Shown here piece after piece: positions 1-7,559 of a stretch of 64,000 nt of DNA. The notes under the pieces are model-generated. The model ran no database searches. It was not told where the DNA came from and was given only the letters and a program-made list of their open reading frames with translations. Origin of the DNA: Candidatus Gallimonas merdigallinarum (GTDB taxonomy: Bacteria > Bacillota > Clostridia > Christensenellales > Borkfalkiaceae); contig CAJFFP010000004.1 in NCBI GenBank assembly GCA_904373325.1, positions 1 through 64,000 on the forward strand, in the 5' to 3' direction. The translations under genes and the position numbers were made by a program. The first letter of the stretch is position 1. Every line of letters starts with the position of its first letter.

Positions 1-223
1 TCCGACAGGCTCACACGTTCGCCTGTCACCTTCCCCCAAGGGGGAAGGCAGAAAGACGACCCGTTTACGGGTAGCAAGTAACAGACGCGCTGACTGGCAT
101 GTCGTTCTATGTGCGCGTGGCGCACGAGCTAGTAGTCAAGGGCTATGCCCGCTCCGCCTTTGGCGGCACGAGCCGCAGGCGAAGTATAATGAAGAACCAC
201 CAGCTAAGCTGGTGGGTTACTTT
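1..223. other. intergenic, repeat-like, no gene
   Basis: I see no credible gene here. A perfect 9-bp stem (CCTTCCCCC at 29-37, GGGGGAAGG at 40-48) with a 2-nt loop sits in sequence that looks like non-coding dispersed repeat. The only open frame in the stretch has no ribosome site. Confidence 0.5.
195..218 (-). terminator. hairpin after the kinase gene
   Basis: An 8-bp stem (CCACCAGC at 197-204, GCTGGTGG at 208-215) with a 3-nt loop lies 5 bases beyond the kinase stop codon on the minus strand. It is followed by a T-rich but imperfect tract. It is probably the operon terminator. Confidence 0.55.
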
Positions 224-1297
224 TCAAACATTGTGCATGATGTTTCGTACGATTTCGCCCGTTTCCTCAAAGCGTTCTTCCATTTGCTTTGCAAGCGCGA
301 ATTGCGTACGGCACCGCACGAGGTTGTGCTCCTCGTATTTCGTCGCAAAATAGACGTTTCCTAAAAGGTAGTCGGTTAAAAAGCGCATCCCGCATTCGAT
401 CGTCATGAGATACGCGCCGTAGGGGAGAAGTGCAAGCTCTTTTTCCGTAATGCTGTCTTTCACCGCGCTCAAATAACCGCGCGCATACGCCTCGAAAAGC
501 GTCAAGCTGAAATGCACTTTGCTCAAATCCGTTTCGTCCTCGGCGGCGGTGGACGCGCCGAAGCGGATGGAATCGCCGAAGTCGTAGAGCATGGATCCAG
601 GCATCACGGTGTCGAGGTCAATGACGGCGCGGGCTTTATGCGTTTCGGCATCCATTAAAATATTGTTGAGCTTGGTATCATTATGCGTTACACGCAGGGG
701 AACGGAGCCGTCTTTCAGCCCGTCCGCGATTTTGGATAGGGTATCCTTGTGCGCAAGCAAGAATTCGGTTTCGGGACGGCACAGTTTCGCGCGGTCGAAC
801 CCGTCCTTTTCGAGCGCGGCGCAAAAATCGCGGTAGCGCTTGGGCGTGTCGTGAAATTGCGGAATGGTTTCGCTCAACACGGAAGCGTCGAACGAGGCAA
901 GCAGATTTTGGAACTGCCCGAACGCTCTGCCCGATTCCTCGAACACGTCTTTGTCCGTTGCCAGCTGGTAGGTGACGGTGTTTTCGATAAAGGCGTACAT
1001 ACGGAAGTTATCTTCGCCGCGCAGGTATTTTTCTCCCGTAATGGTGGGGATAACGTCGAGCGTTTCCGCGCCGCAGCCTTTCAGATATTCCGTGACTGCG
1101 CAGATGTTTTTCATGAGTGCGTCCGAATCGGGGAATACGCGCGTGTTCATCTTTTGCAGAATATACCGCTTTTTGTCGGTCGTCACGAGAAGCGTTAAAT
1201 TGATGTGTCCTTCGCCGTAGGGAGCAACGCTCTGCACTGCGCCTTCGATTTTGAACTGTTCGGCTACGGGTTTATAAGTTTTTGTATAGTCCGTCAC
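224..1297 (-). CDS. APH-family sugar 1-kinase (N-acetylhexosamine kinase-like)
   Basis: This 357-aa cytosolic kinase belongs to the aminoglycoside phosphotransferase/choline kinase fold. The catalytic loop is H205-N206-D207 followed by KLNN, and the metal-binding motif is the DLDTVMPG around D228. The exact HNDTKLNN form and the length are typical of N-acetylhexosamine 1-kinases, which phosphorylate C1 of GlcNAc/GalNAc after glycan release. The substrate is inferred, not proven. Translation probably starts at GTG 1297, 8 bases after GGAGG. That start lies inside the 3' end of the upstream nucleotidyltransferase gene, so the two were translationally coupled. The partner nucleotidyltransferase is broken, so the sugar-1-phosphate may have no dedicated activating enzyme here. 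Confidence 0.8.
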   Translation of the reverse strand: MTDYTKTYKPVAEQFKIEGAVQSVAPYGEGHINLTLLVTTDKKRYILQKMNTRVFPDSDALMKNICAVTEYLKGCGAETLDVIPTITGEKYLRGEDNFRMYAFIENTVTYQLATDKDVFEESGRAFGQFQNLLASFDASVLSETIPQFHDTPKRYRDFCAALEKDGFDRAKLCRPETEFLLAHKDTLSKIADGLKDGSVPLRVTHNDTKLNNILMDAETHKARAVIDLDTVMPGSMLYDFGDSIRFGASTAAEDETDLSKVHFSLTLFEAYARGYLSAVKDSITEKELALLPYGAYLMTIECGMRFLTDYLLGNVYFATKYEEHNLVRCRTQFALAKQMEERFEETGEIVRNIMHNV

Positions 1298-1717
1298 GGA
1301 TATATCCTCCTATTGCGTCTTTCACTTCCTGCAAGTCCTCGCGGTAGGTGATGCCGTACCACTTGTCTGCGTTTTGATACACGCGCACACTTGCCTTGTT
1401 TGTTTCGATTGCCTTTGAAATCACGCTCGGAATAAAGAACTCGTCCTTCATGAGGTTCGCCGTCTGCAAGAATTTTTTGTATTCAACTTCCAAGAGCTCG
1501 AAGATATCGGGCGGTTGCCGACAAGCCGCTTGAAATCCTCCTGCATATCCTCGCGGAGAATGAACACGGCTTTATTAAAACCCGCCTTCTTTGCGTCGTA
1601 CACGGTAAAGTCGAGAATGGCTTTGCCGTCCTCGGTGACCGGTTCGGCTTGTTTGAGTCCGCCGAAGCGGCTGCCCATGCCCGCCGCCATCACGACGAGC
1701 GTTGTTTTTTGTATCAT
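1272..1717 (-). pseudogene. sugar-phosphate nucleotidyltransferase, internally deleted and frameshifted
   Basis: The first part, from ATG 1717, encodes the nucleotide-binding start of a nucleotidyltransferase: VVMAAGMGSRFGGLKQ, then DGKAILDFTVYDA. Homology stops near residue 75 at about position 1500. A different frame then encodes the C-terminal end (DEFFIPSVISKAI, then DKWYGITYREDL) to the stop at 1272. Full-length relatives are about 300 aa, so roughly 150 central residues with the catalytic core are missing and the reading frame is shifted. The ends are intact and the ribosome site is good, which suggests one recent deletion. It is upstream of, and overlaps, the kinase gene. Confidence 0.8.
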
Positions 1718-1744
1718 TTTTCTTTCTCCTGTTGACTTCCTGTG

Positions 1745-1814
1745 ATAGATTTGCTATGATTATATCATATTAAAAAATATATAGATATGCTATATTTTAT
1801 CGTTTATCTATAAT
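1745..1814. promoter_or_regulatory. divergent promoter region with twin 13-bp operator-like repeats
   Basis: The gap between the broken nucleotidyltransferase (minus) and the AraC gene (plus) is very AT-rich. It contains ATAGATTTGCTAT (1745-1757) and ATAGATATGCTAT (1781-1793), direct repeats 36 bases apart, each itself near-palindromic. A TATAAT -10 box for the plus strand is at 1809-1814, and one for the minus strand is at 1764-1759. Both -35 boxes are poor, as expected for activator-dependent promoters. The first AraC protein is the obvious candidate binder. Confidence 0.5.
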
Positions 1815-1837
1815 ATCCGATACAAAAGGAGAGAAGA

Positions 1838-2668
1838 ATGAACTTTGCAGGTTACGGGGAGTGCCCCGTGAAAGAAACGGTGCGGTTGAGATCGCTGTTT
1901 ACGTTTTTCCGCAAAACCTATTCTTTGGATTTTACCTTTCAAGGCGAAAGCCACGATTTTTACGAGGTCGTCTGCGTGCTTGACGGAAAGGCAGGGATCA
2001 CGGCGGGGAAGAACGTCTATACGCTTTCGGCAGGACAGATGATCTTGTATCCGCCCGCAGAATTTCACGCGATATGGTCGGACTACGGCAGCTCGCCCGA
2101 AATTCTCATTTTTTCCTTTCGTGCGGAGAAGTTTCCCGAAATACAGGACAGAATTTACGCGCTCATGCGCGAACAAATAGAGGAGATAAAGGCGTTGTAT
2201 TCTGCGGCGGAGCGGGCGTTTGTTTTGGAGGATATCAACGTGAAGGGGGCGCGCTCGCAAGCGGAGGCGGAAAAGATCGTTCGGAGGTTGGAAATATTTT
2301 TGCTTTCGGTTTTGGATACGGGAAACGGACGCACGGAACAGGCGCACAGCCGCAGCGGCGAGAATTACTATCATATCGTTTCGGTGATGGAAAAGAATTT
2401 GGAAAGGGAGATGGCGGCGGACTTTCTTGCAAAGCAATGCGGCATGAGCGTGCCCGCGCTCGAAAAGACGGTGAAGAAGTACACGGGGCACGGGGCAATG
2501 AAGTATTATAACGAATTAAAGATGAGAAAAGCGACAGAGCTCTTGAAGGACGGGAAGAGCGTGAAAGAGGTTGCGCTTTCTCTCGGCTTTTCCGATCAGA
2601 ATTATTTCAGCCTGCGCTATAAAAAGTGGGCGGGAGTTCCGCCCTCCACCGTCGGCAAGATAAAATAA
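1838..2668 (+). CDS. AraC-family transcriptional regulator (1)
   Basis: This 276-aa one-component regulator has an N-terminal cupin-like sensor half (about residues 15-100, with GESHDFYEVVCVLDG and the metal/ligand-type PPAEFHAIW). Its C-terminal double helix-turn-helix spans about 175-275, ending in the conserved VKEVALSLGFSDQNYFSLRYKKW. An AAAGGAG site precedes the ATG by 8 bases. It stands alone on the plus strand between two promoter regions, so it probably senses a sugar and acts on the divergent kinase genes, on the operon starting at 3845, or on both. A rho-independent terminator follows immediately. Confidence 0.9.
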   Translation: MNFAGYGECPVKETVRLRSLFTFFRKTYSLDFTFQGESHDFYEVVCVLDGKAGITAGKNVYTLSAGQMILYPPAEFHAIWSDYGSSPEILIFSFRAEKFPEIQDRIYALMREQIEEIKALYSAAERAFVLEDINVKGARSQAEAEKIVRRLEIFLLSVLDTGNGRTEQAHSRSGENYYHIVSVMEKNLEREMAADFLAKQCGMSVPALEKTVKKYTGHGAMKYYNELKMRKATELLKDGKSVKEVALSLGFSDQNYFSLRYKKWAGVPPSTVGKIK

Positions 2669-2672
2669 AAAC

Positions 2673-2695
2673 AACGGCAACCGCCGTTATTTTTA
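2673..2695 (+). terminator. rho-independent terminator of AraC (1)
   Basis: The stem AACGGC/GCCGTT with loop AACC is followed by ATTTTTAT, 5 bases after the stop codon. Confidence 0.85.
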
Positions 2696-2712
2696 TATGT
2701 TGACTTTTTTCA

Positions 2713-2840
2713 TCTATTATGGAAAGAGCATACTACGCCCGTAGTGTGTCTCTCTACCTTTCCATAGGGAAACGATATGTAGCAATATCAAGAGATACAT
2801 GATATAGGGATACCGCTCTCGCAAGAGGGCGGTATTTTTA
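2713..2840 (+). ncRNA. candidate small structured RNA ending in a terminator
   Basis: This gene-free stretch can fold extensively. TATGGAAAG (2718-2726) pairs with CTTTCCATA further on, enclosing a hairpin ACTACG/CGTAGT. After a linker, a strong terminator (TACCGCTCTC, GAGGGCGGTA, then TTTTTA) ends at 2840. The AraC terminator lies upstream, so an own promoter would be needed, yet I find only an unpaired TTGACT at 2700. It matches no RNA family that I recognise. Confidence 0.35.
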
Positions 2841-2940
2841 TAAATTTTTATCTTTAAGGCAATAAAAAAGCAAAGCAATATTTTACATACTTCACGATGC
2901 TATTTGGCGATTTCTGACACGGATTATAGAAGATATGGCA

Positions 2941-2969
2941 TTGAAGCCGTTTGGCGGCGATGATATAAT
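2941..2969 (+). promoter_or_regulatory. promoter of AraC (2)
   Basis: TTGAAG (2941-2946), a 17-base spacer and a perfect TATAAT (2964-2969). It lies inside the longer possible frame starting at 2935, which supports the downstream start at 3025. Confidence 0.75.
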
Positions 2970-3024
2970 ACAATCAAGCCATAAATTGTCGAATTGCCGA
3001 GGTAGCGATAGCAAGGAGGATATT

Positions 3025-3822
3025 ATGGATATTTTGCAGTTCTATGAAAGCGACGCGGAAAAAAAGATATACTTCGACAAAGACGATTCCGATTTGACAT
3101 GGACGTCAATGGCGCATTATCATCGCGCGGTTGAACTTTGTTTTCCCGTGAAAGATTCGCTGGCTTGTTGTGTGAATGGTGAAAAGTTTGAGGTTGAGGC
3201 GGGAGAGATAGCATTCATTGATAGTTTTGACGTGCATTATTTCGAAATATCCAAAGGGAGTTCGCGCTATGCCGTAGTGATCGGCGCAGAATTTTTGAGT
3301 AATTTTTACGAAATGTACGGAAAAAAGAACAGCAGAGTACGCTTTCCCCGAAAACTGTTCGATAAAGAGAAAAATAAGATTTTATTTACGATTGTTCGTG
3401 AGTGGGGAGAACATTTTGAAACTTGTAACCGTTTGCAAAATTTGGGATATGTCAACCTGCTGTTGGGTACGATCGCGGAGCTTTACGGAATCGAATATAG
3501 CGACAGCGAAAACGACAATCTTATCGTTAAAATTTTGAGTTTTATTAACGAACATTTCAAAGAACAAATCGATTTGGAACTTTTATCTAAAACGTTCGGT
3601 TATAGCAAAAGTACCGTATCGAGGGCAATCAGTACCGCAATCGGGGAAGATTTGAGAACATACGTAAATCTTATCAGAGCGAGAAATGTTCACAAACTTT
3701 TGCAAAGCAATCCCGAAATGACGGTTACGGAAGCGGCGAACAAAAGCGGATTTAACAGTTTAAAGACGTTTTACCGCGCTTACGGGCAAGTGTTTGACGA
3801 AAATCCGAAAATCAAGGGATGA
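3025..3822 (+). CDS. AraC-family transcriptional regulator (2)
   Basis: This 265-aa regulator has an N-terminal cupin-type sensor (about residues 20-95, with HYHRAVELCFPV and FEVEAGEIAFIDSFDVHYFE). The C-terminal AraC DNA-binding domain spans about 165-265, with LLSKTFGYSKSTVSRAISTA and the second helix pair ending in GFNSLKTFYRAYGQVF. I chose ATG 3025 because AAGGAGG sits 8 bases upstream and the promoter at 2941-2969 lies within any longer version. The transporter genes follow after 22 bases on the same strand, so it is probably co-transcribed with, and controls, the sugar operon. Confidence 0.88.
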   Translation: MDILQFYESDAEKKIYFDKDDSDLTWTSMAHYHRAVELCFPVKDSLACCVNGEKFEVEAGEIAFIDSFDVHYFEISKGSSRYAVVIGAEFLSNFYEMYGKKNSRVRFPRKLFDKEKNKILFTIVREWGEHFETCNRLQNLGYVNLLLGTIAELYGIEYSDSENDNLIVKILSFINEHFKEQIDLELLSKTFGYSKSTVSRAISTAIGEDLRTYVNLIRARNVHKLLQSNPEMTVTEAANKSGFNSLKTFYRAYGQVFDENPKIKG

Positions 3823-3844
3823 AAATAGATAAGGAGGAAACGTT

Positions 3845-4825
3845 ATGAATGCAGAGGGAAATGAAGTATGCGAACAAGGAGGAGTAAAACCCGAAAACGC
3901 CGGCAAGCCCGACAAAAAACGGAAGATTAACGTGAACAGAACACTGTTTATTGTCTCAGGGTTGATTTTACCGATTCTGAGTTTTTTGGTCTTTTGGCTT
4001 TATGTGAATTTCAATTCATTTTTGCTTGCTTTTCAGGAGCCGCGCACTTATGAGTGGACGCTGAATAATTTTGCACAGTTTTGGGATGAACTGACAAGAG
4101 AGGGCGGAACGATTGGGATCGCTTTGGGAAATACACTCATTTATTTTGCCGTTGGAATCATAATGCTGTTTCTGAATCTGGTCGCTTCTTATTTCCTCTA
4201 TAAAAAGATTTTCATGTACAAGACGTTCCGTATCATTTTCTATTTGCCCGCCATTATTTCGGCTGTTGTCTTAACAACGGTCTATGCCGAATTTATCAAG
4301 CCGCAGGGACCGCTCGGGGCGATTTTGAAGGCAATGGGAATTCCTATGCGCCCCGAAGGGCTGCTCGGTGATGCAGCGACCGCTACCTGGACGATCGTCA
4401 TTTATACCATATGGTCGGGATTTACCAACATGATTTTGTTTCACGGCTCGCTTGCAAGAATTCCCGGAGAAATCATTGAGGCGGCAAAGCTTGACGGCTG
4501 CGGACCCTTCCGCGAATGTATCCATATCGTATTTCCGCTTATTTTGCCGATGTTTTCCACAATGCTGATTTTTAATCTTACGGGACTGTTCACTGCAAGC
4601 GGACCGATTTTATTGTTTACGCCCGAGATTTACGAAGCAACGGCGTATAAGACAATGACCATTTCCTATTGGATCTTTACGCAGGTATACGGCATGGGCG
4701 GACTTGGCGGTTCGGGATATTACGGCGTCGTATCGGCGGCGGGTATTTGCTTTACGCTTGTGGGCGTACCGATTATTTTGTTGGTGCGGAAATTGTTGGA
4801 TAAAATTCCCGTAGTGGAATACTGA
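3845..4825 (+). CDS. carbohydrate ABC transporter permease, MalF/UgpA type
   Basis: This 326-aa inner permease subunit has six predicted membrane segments. The cytoplasmic EAA loop, which docks the ATPase, is at about residues 205-240 (EIIEAAKLDGCGPFRECIHIVFPLILP region). The charged 30-residue N-terminus is cytosolic. Its partner permease follows 13 bases downstream, and the binding lipoprotein comes next. No ATPase gene is present in the locus, as usual for Bacillota sugar importers that share a multitask MsmX-type ATPase. AAGGAGG lies 8 bases before the ATG. Confidence 0.92.
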   Translation: MNAEGNEVCEQGGVKPENAGKPDKKRKINVNRTLFIVSGLILPILSFLVFWLYVNFNSFLLAFQEPRTYEWTLNNFAQFWDELTREGGTIGIALGNTLIYFAVGIIMLFLNLVASYFLYKKIFMYKTFRIIFYLPAIISAVVLTTVYAEFIKPQGPLGAILKAMGIPMRPEGLLGDAATATWTIVIYTIWSGFTNMILFHGSLARIPGEIIEAAKLDGCGPFRECIHIVFPLILPMFSTMLIFNLTGLFTASGPILLFTPEIYEATAYKTMTISYWIFTQVYGMGGLGGSGYYGVVSAAGICFTLVGVPIILLVRKLLDKIPVVEY

Positions 4826-4838
4826 GAAGGAGGGGGAT

Positions 4839-5858
4839 ATGTCAAATCTTATTTCGGAAAATCAAAGCGAAAAGACAGGACAGTCGGAAAAAGCATCCTT
4901 CTTTGCAAGAGCGCGGGTTGCAGTGAAAGCATGGGCTTCGGGAGTCAGAAACGGGCAAAAAGAGAAACTCCGCGAAGTGCGCCACCGCTTGAAGAACCGT
5001 TCAAAGGGCGAGCGCGTCATTTTTGCCATTGTATTTTTGCTGTTTCTGCTGTATACAGTTTCCATGCTCTATCCTTTTATTTGGATGTTCATCAACTCGT
5101 TTAAACCATTCACCGAATTTACGCTCGATATGGCGAATGGGGAAGCGTTCGCTTTTCCGGATGTGTGGCGGGGCGAAAATTACACCGAAGTTTTTTCTAT
5201 GATCCAGACTTCGGATGGAACATCTTTTATCGGCATGACGCTTAACAGTATATGGCAATCGGTGTTGCCCATTCTTGTTTCCACCGTAACGGGAACTTGG
5301 TTTGCTTACATCTTATCACGCTTCCGGTTTCCGGGTAGAAACGTCATATATGCGGTCATTATTTTTACGATGACGGTGCCCGTTGTCGGTAATACGGGCG
5401 GATATTTTAAGCTTGTTTACGATTTGGGGCTATACAACAATCCGCTGTTTTCCGTTGTGACGACCATTCCCTTCGGCGGGTTGGCGTTTATGGTGTATTA
5501 CGGTTTTTTCAAAAACATTCCGCACAGCTATGCAGAGGCAGTGTATATCGACGGGGGCGGAGAATTTACGGTGTTTTTCCGTATCATGCTTCCGCAGGCA
5601 AAGCCTATGATCGTAGCGCTTGCCATCACGTCGTTTGTGGGAACGTGGAACGACTATATGACGCCGCTTTTGTATCTGCCGAGTTATTCCACAATTGCAT
5701 CGGGAATGTATCTTGTGAAAAACACGCTGATTAGAACGGGCAAGAATCCGCTTTACTATGCGGGTATTCTGGTATCGATGATTCCCGTATTGACGATATT
5801 CTTGTGTTTTTCTAATAAAATGATGGAAAGTATGTCCATCGGAGGACTAAAAGGATAA
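4839..5858 (+). CDS. carbohydrate ABC transporter permease, MalG/UgpE type
   Basis: This 339-aa second permease subunit has an unusually long, basic cytosolic N-terminus of about 60 residues before the first membrane helix (VIFAIVFLLFLLYTVSMLYPF). Six membrane segments follow, with an EAA loop at about 228-255 (AEAVYIDGGGEFTVFFRIMLP). It forms the transport channel with the preceding subunit. GGAGGGGG lies just before the ATG, so the site is strong, and the gene is clearly in the same operon. Confidence 0.92.
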   Translation: MSNLISENQSEKTGQSEKASFFARARVAVKAWASGVRNGQKEKLREVRHRLKNRSKGERVIFAIVFLLFLLYTVSMLYPFIWMFINSFKPFTEFTLDMANGEAFAFPDVWRGENYTEVFSMIQTSDGTSFIGMTLNSIWQSVLPILVSTVTGTWFAYILSRFRFPGRNVIYAVIIFTMTVPVVGNTGGYFKLVYDLGLYNNPLFSVVTTIPFGGLAFMVYYGFFKNIPHSYAEAVYIDGGGEFTVFFRIMLPQAKPMIVALAITSFVGTWNDYMTPLLYLPSYSTIASGMYLVKNTLIRTGKNPLYYAGILVSMIPVLTIFLCFSNKMMESMSIGGLKG

Positions 5859-5899
5859 ATTCGGCGAATGCCGAGGAAATAAAAAAGGATGGTATTAAA

Positions 5900-7558
5900 A
5901 TGAGAGGGAAAAGAGCAATTGCTGCCGTTTCGTGCGTGCTTGCCGTGTCCGTAAGTGCGCTTGCCGGATGCGGTGGCAGAGGAGTGGCAAACGACGATCA
6001 GACATTGGAGGTTTATTGCTGGCAGGCTGGGTATGGAACCGATTGGGTGGCACCCCTGTTGGAGGATTTCGGCACGCTCGATTGGGTGAAGGAAAAGTAT
6101 CCCAATTACAAATACGCAAAGCCCGTGATAAACGATCAAAATAACTTTGGTGAAAGCCGTGTCGATCAGGGTGCGGGTAACACGATTGATTTGTTTTTCT
6201 CGCAGAATATGGAGTCGTTTTACGGCACGGATACGCTTGTCGATCTGACCGACTGCGTTTATAACCAACCCGTACCCGGCGAGGATATCCTCTTCAAAGA
6301 TAAACTCAAGCCCAGTGTTCTCGATAATATGGGTTACCGTCCGATCGGCAATCTCACAGCCGAACCCCGATACTATTCGGTTCCCTGGGCGGATTCGATA
6401 GGCGGAATTGTATATAATCAATCCTTATTCGAGGATTTGGGACTCACCGTTCCCAATACGACTGACGAAATGTTCACGCTCATGGAGAACGTAAAGCAGG
6501 GAAATATAAAAAACAAGGCGGAATATAAGCACACCTATTCGTTTATTACGACGAAAGTCTCTTACACAAATTATATGTATCACGAGTGGTGGGCGCAATA
6601 CGAAGGTTTGCAGGGCTATAAAAATTTCTGGAACGGCATTGCGGAGGACGGCACGCGCAACTCGGTTGATATATTCAGCCAGAAAGGGCGGTTGAAGAGC
6701 CTTGAAATCATGCACGATATTCATAATGAAGATCGCGGCTATTACGATCGTTCCTCTTCGACGTATGAATTTATTGCAGGGCAGACCAGACTTTTAACGC
6801 GCGACGGATTGATGATGGTTAGCGGTTCGTGGTTCTCCAATGAAATGCAGGATCTTGCCGCAGGCTTAAAGAAGGAAGGATATAACGATGTGATCAGCAT
6901 GATGAGAACGCCTGTTGTGAGTGCCATTGTCGAAAAAACGCCTTCGATTGTTGCTGCGGCAAGCGCCGCGGGCAAAACGAGCGACGAAATGCTGTCGGAA
7001 GTTATAAAAGAGGTAGACGCAGGAGCTACGAAATCTTCTAATGAAGCGATCACACAAACCGATTTTAATAAAGTGCGCGAAGCTCGCGGGCTGAAATTTT
7101 CGATCGGGGCAACACACAACACCGTTATCCCGCAGGCGGCAAGCGCAAAAGAACTCGCAATCGATTTTGTGCGCTATCTTGCAACCGATCGGGCTTGTGC
7201 AATTTATGCCGAGCATACGTGCGGCGGCGGTATGGGTTTTCAATATAGCTTTGAAGAGAAGGCTCCCGAAAAATACGAACAACTTATGACGCAATATAAG
7301 GAAACATTTACGTTGCAATCGGATGCGCAGAGGATGCTTCGTGCCGAAAATAACTATATCTTGCCCTATTACGGAACTTTTCCGTTGGCACGGTGGGGCG
7401 GCGTAACGCTTTTGACAACAACTTACGGCGTGGAGACGGGGTTTATCTCCGATAAAAATTTAACGGCACAAGCAGTTTGGCAGGAGACGATCGACTATTG
7501 GACGGAAAACGGAAACCGCCGTTGGAACAACGCTTTAAGCAAGGCAGGGCTGAGATAA
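5900..7558 (+). CDS. sugar ABC transporter substrate-binding lipoprotein
   Basis: This 552-aa extracellular binding protein has a lipoprotein signal ending in LAGC (lipidated Cys24). It is longer than typical family 1 binding proteins (about 420 aa) and resembles the large type used for oligosaccharides. A Trp- and Tyr-rich body, for example YYSVPWADSIGGIVYNQ and HEWWAQYEGLQGYKNFW, suits stacking against sugar rings. It delivers ligand to the two upstream permeases. Which glycan it binds cannot be read from sequence. The next gene starts one base after its stop codon. Confidence 0.9.
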   Translation: MRGKRAIAAVSCVLAVSVSALAGCGGRGVANDDQTLEVYCWQAGYGTDWVAPLLEDFGTLDWVKEKYPNYKYAKPVINDQNNFGESRVDQGAGNTIDLFFSQNMESFYGTDTLVDLTDCVYNQPVPGEDILFKDKLKPSVLDNMGYRPIGNLTAEPRYYSVPWADSIGGIVYNQSLFEDLGLTVPNTTDEMFTLMENVKQGNIKNKAEYKHTYSFITTKVSYTNYMYHEWWAQYEGLQGYKNFWNGIAEDGTRNSVDIFSQKGRLKSLEIMHDIHNEDRGYYDRSSSTYEFIAGQTRLLTRDGLMMVSGSWFSNEMQDLAAGLKKEGYNDVISMMRTPVVSAIVEKTPSIVAAASAAGKTSDEMLSEVIKEVDAGATKSSNEAITQTDFNKVREARGLKFSIGATHNTVIPQAASAKELAIDFVRYLATDRACAIYAEHTCGGGMGFQYSFEEKAPEKYEQLMTQYKETFTLQSDAQRMLRAENNYILPYYGTFPLARWGGVTLLTTTYGVETGFISDKNLTAQAVWQETIDYWTENGNRRWNNALSKAGLR

Positions 7559-7559
7559 A

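Noticed and set aside
2935..3024. N-terminal extension of the second AraC protein
   Set aside because: The stretch contains a near-perfect promoter, and the strong ribosome site belongs to ATG 3025.
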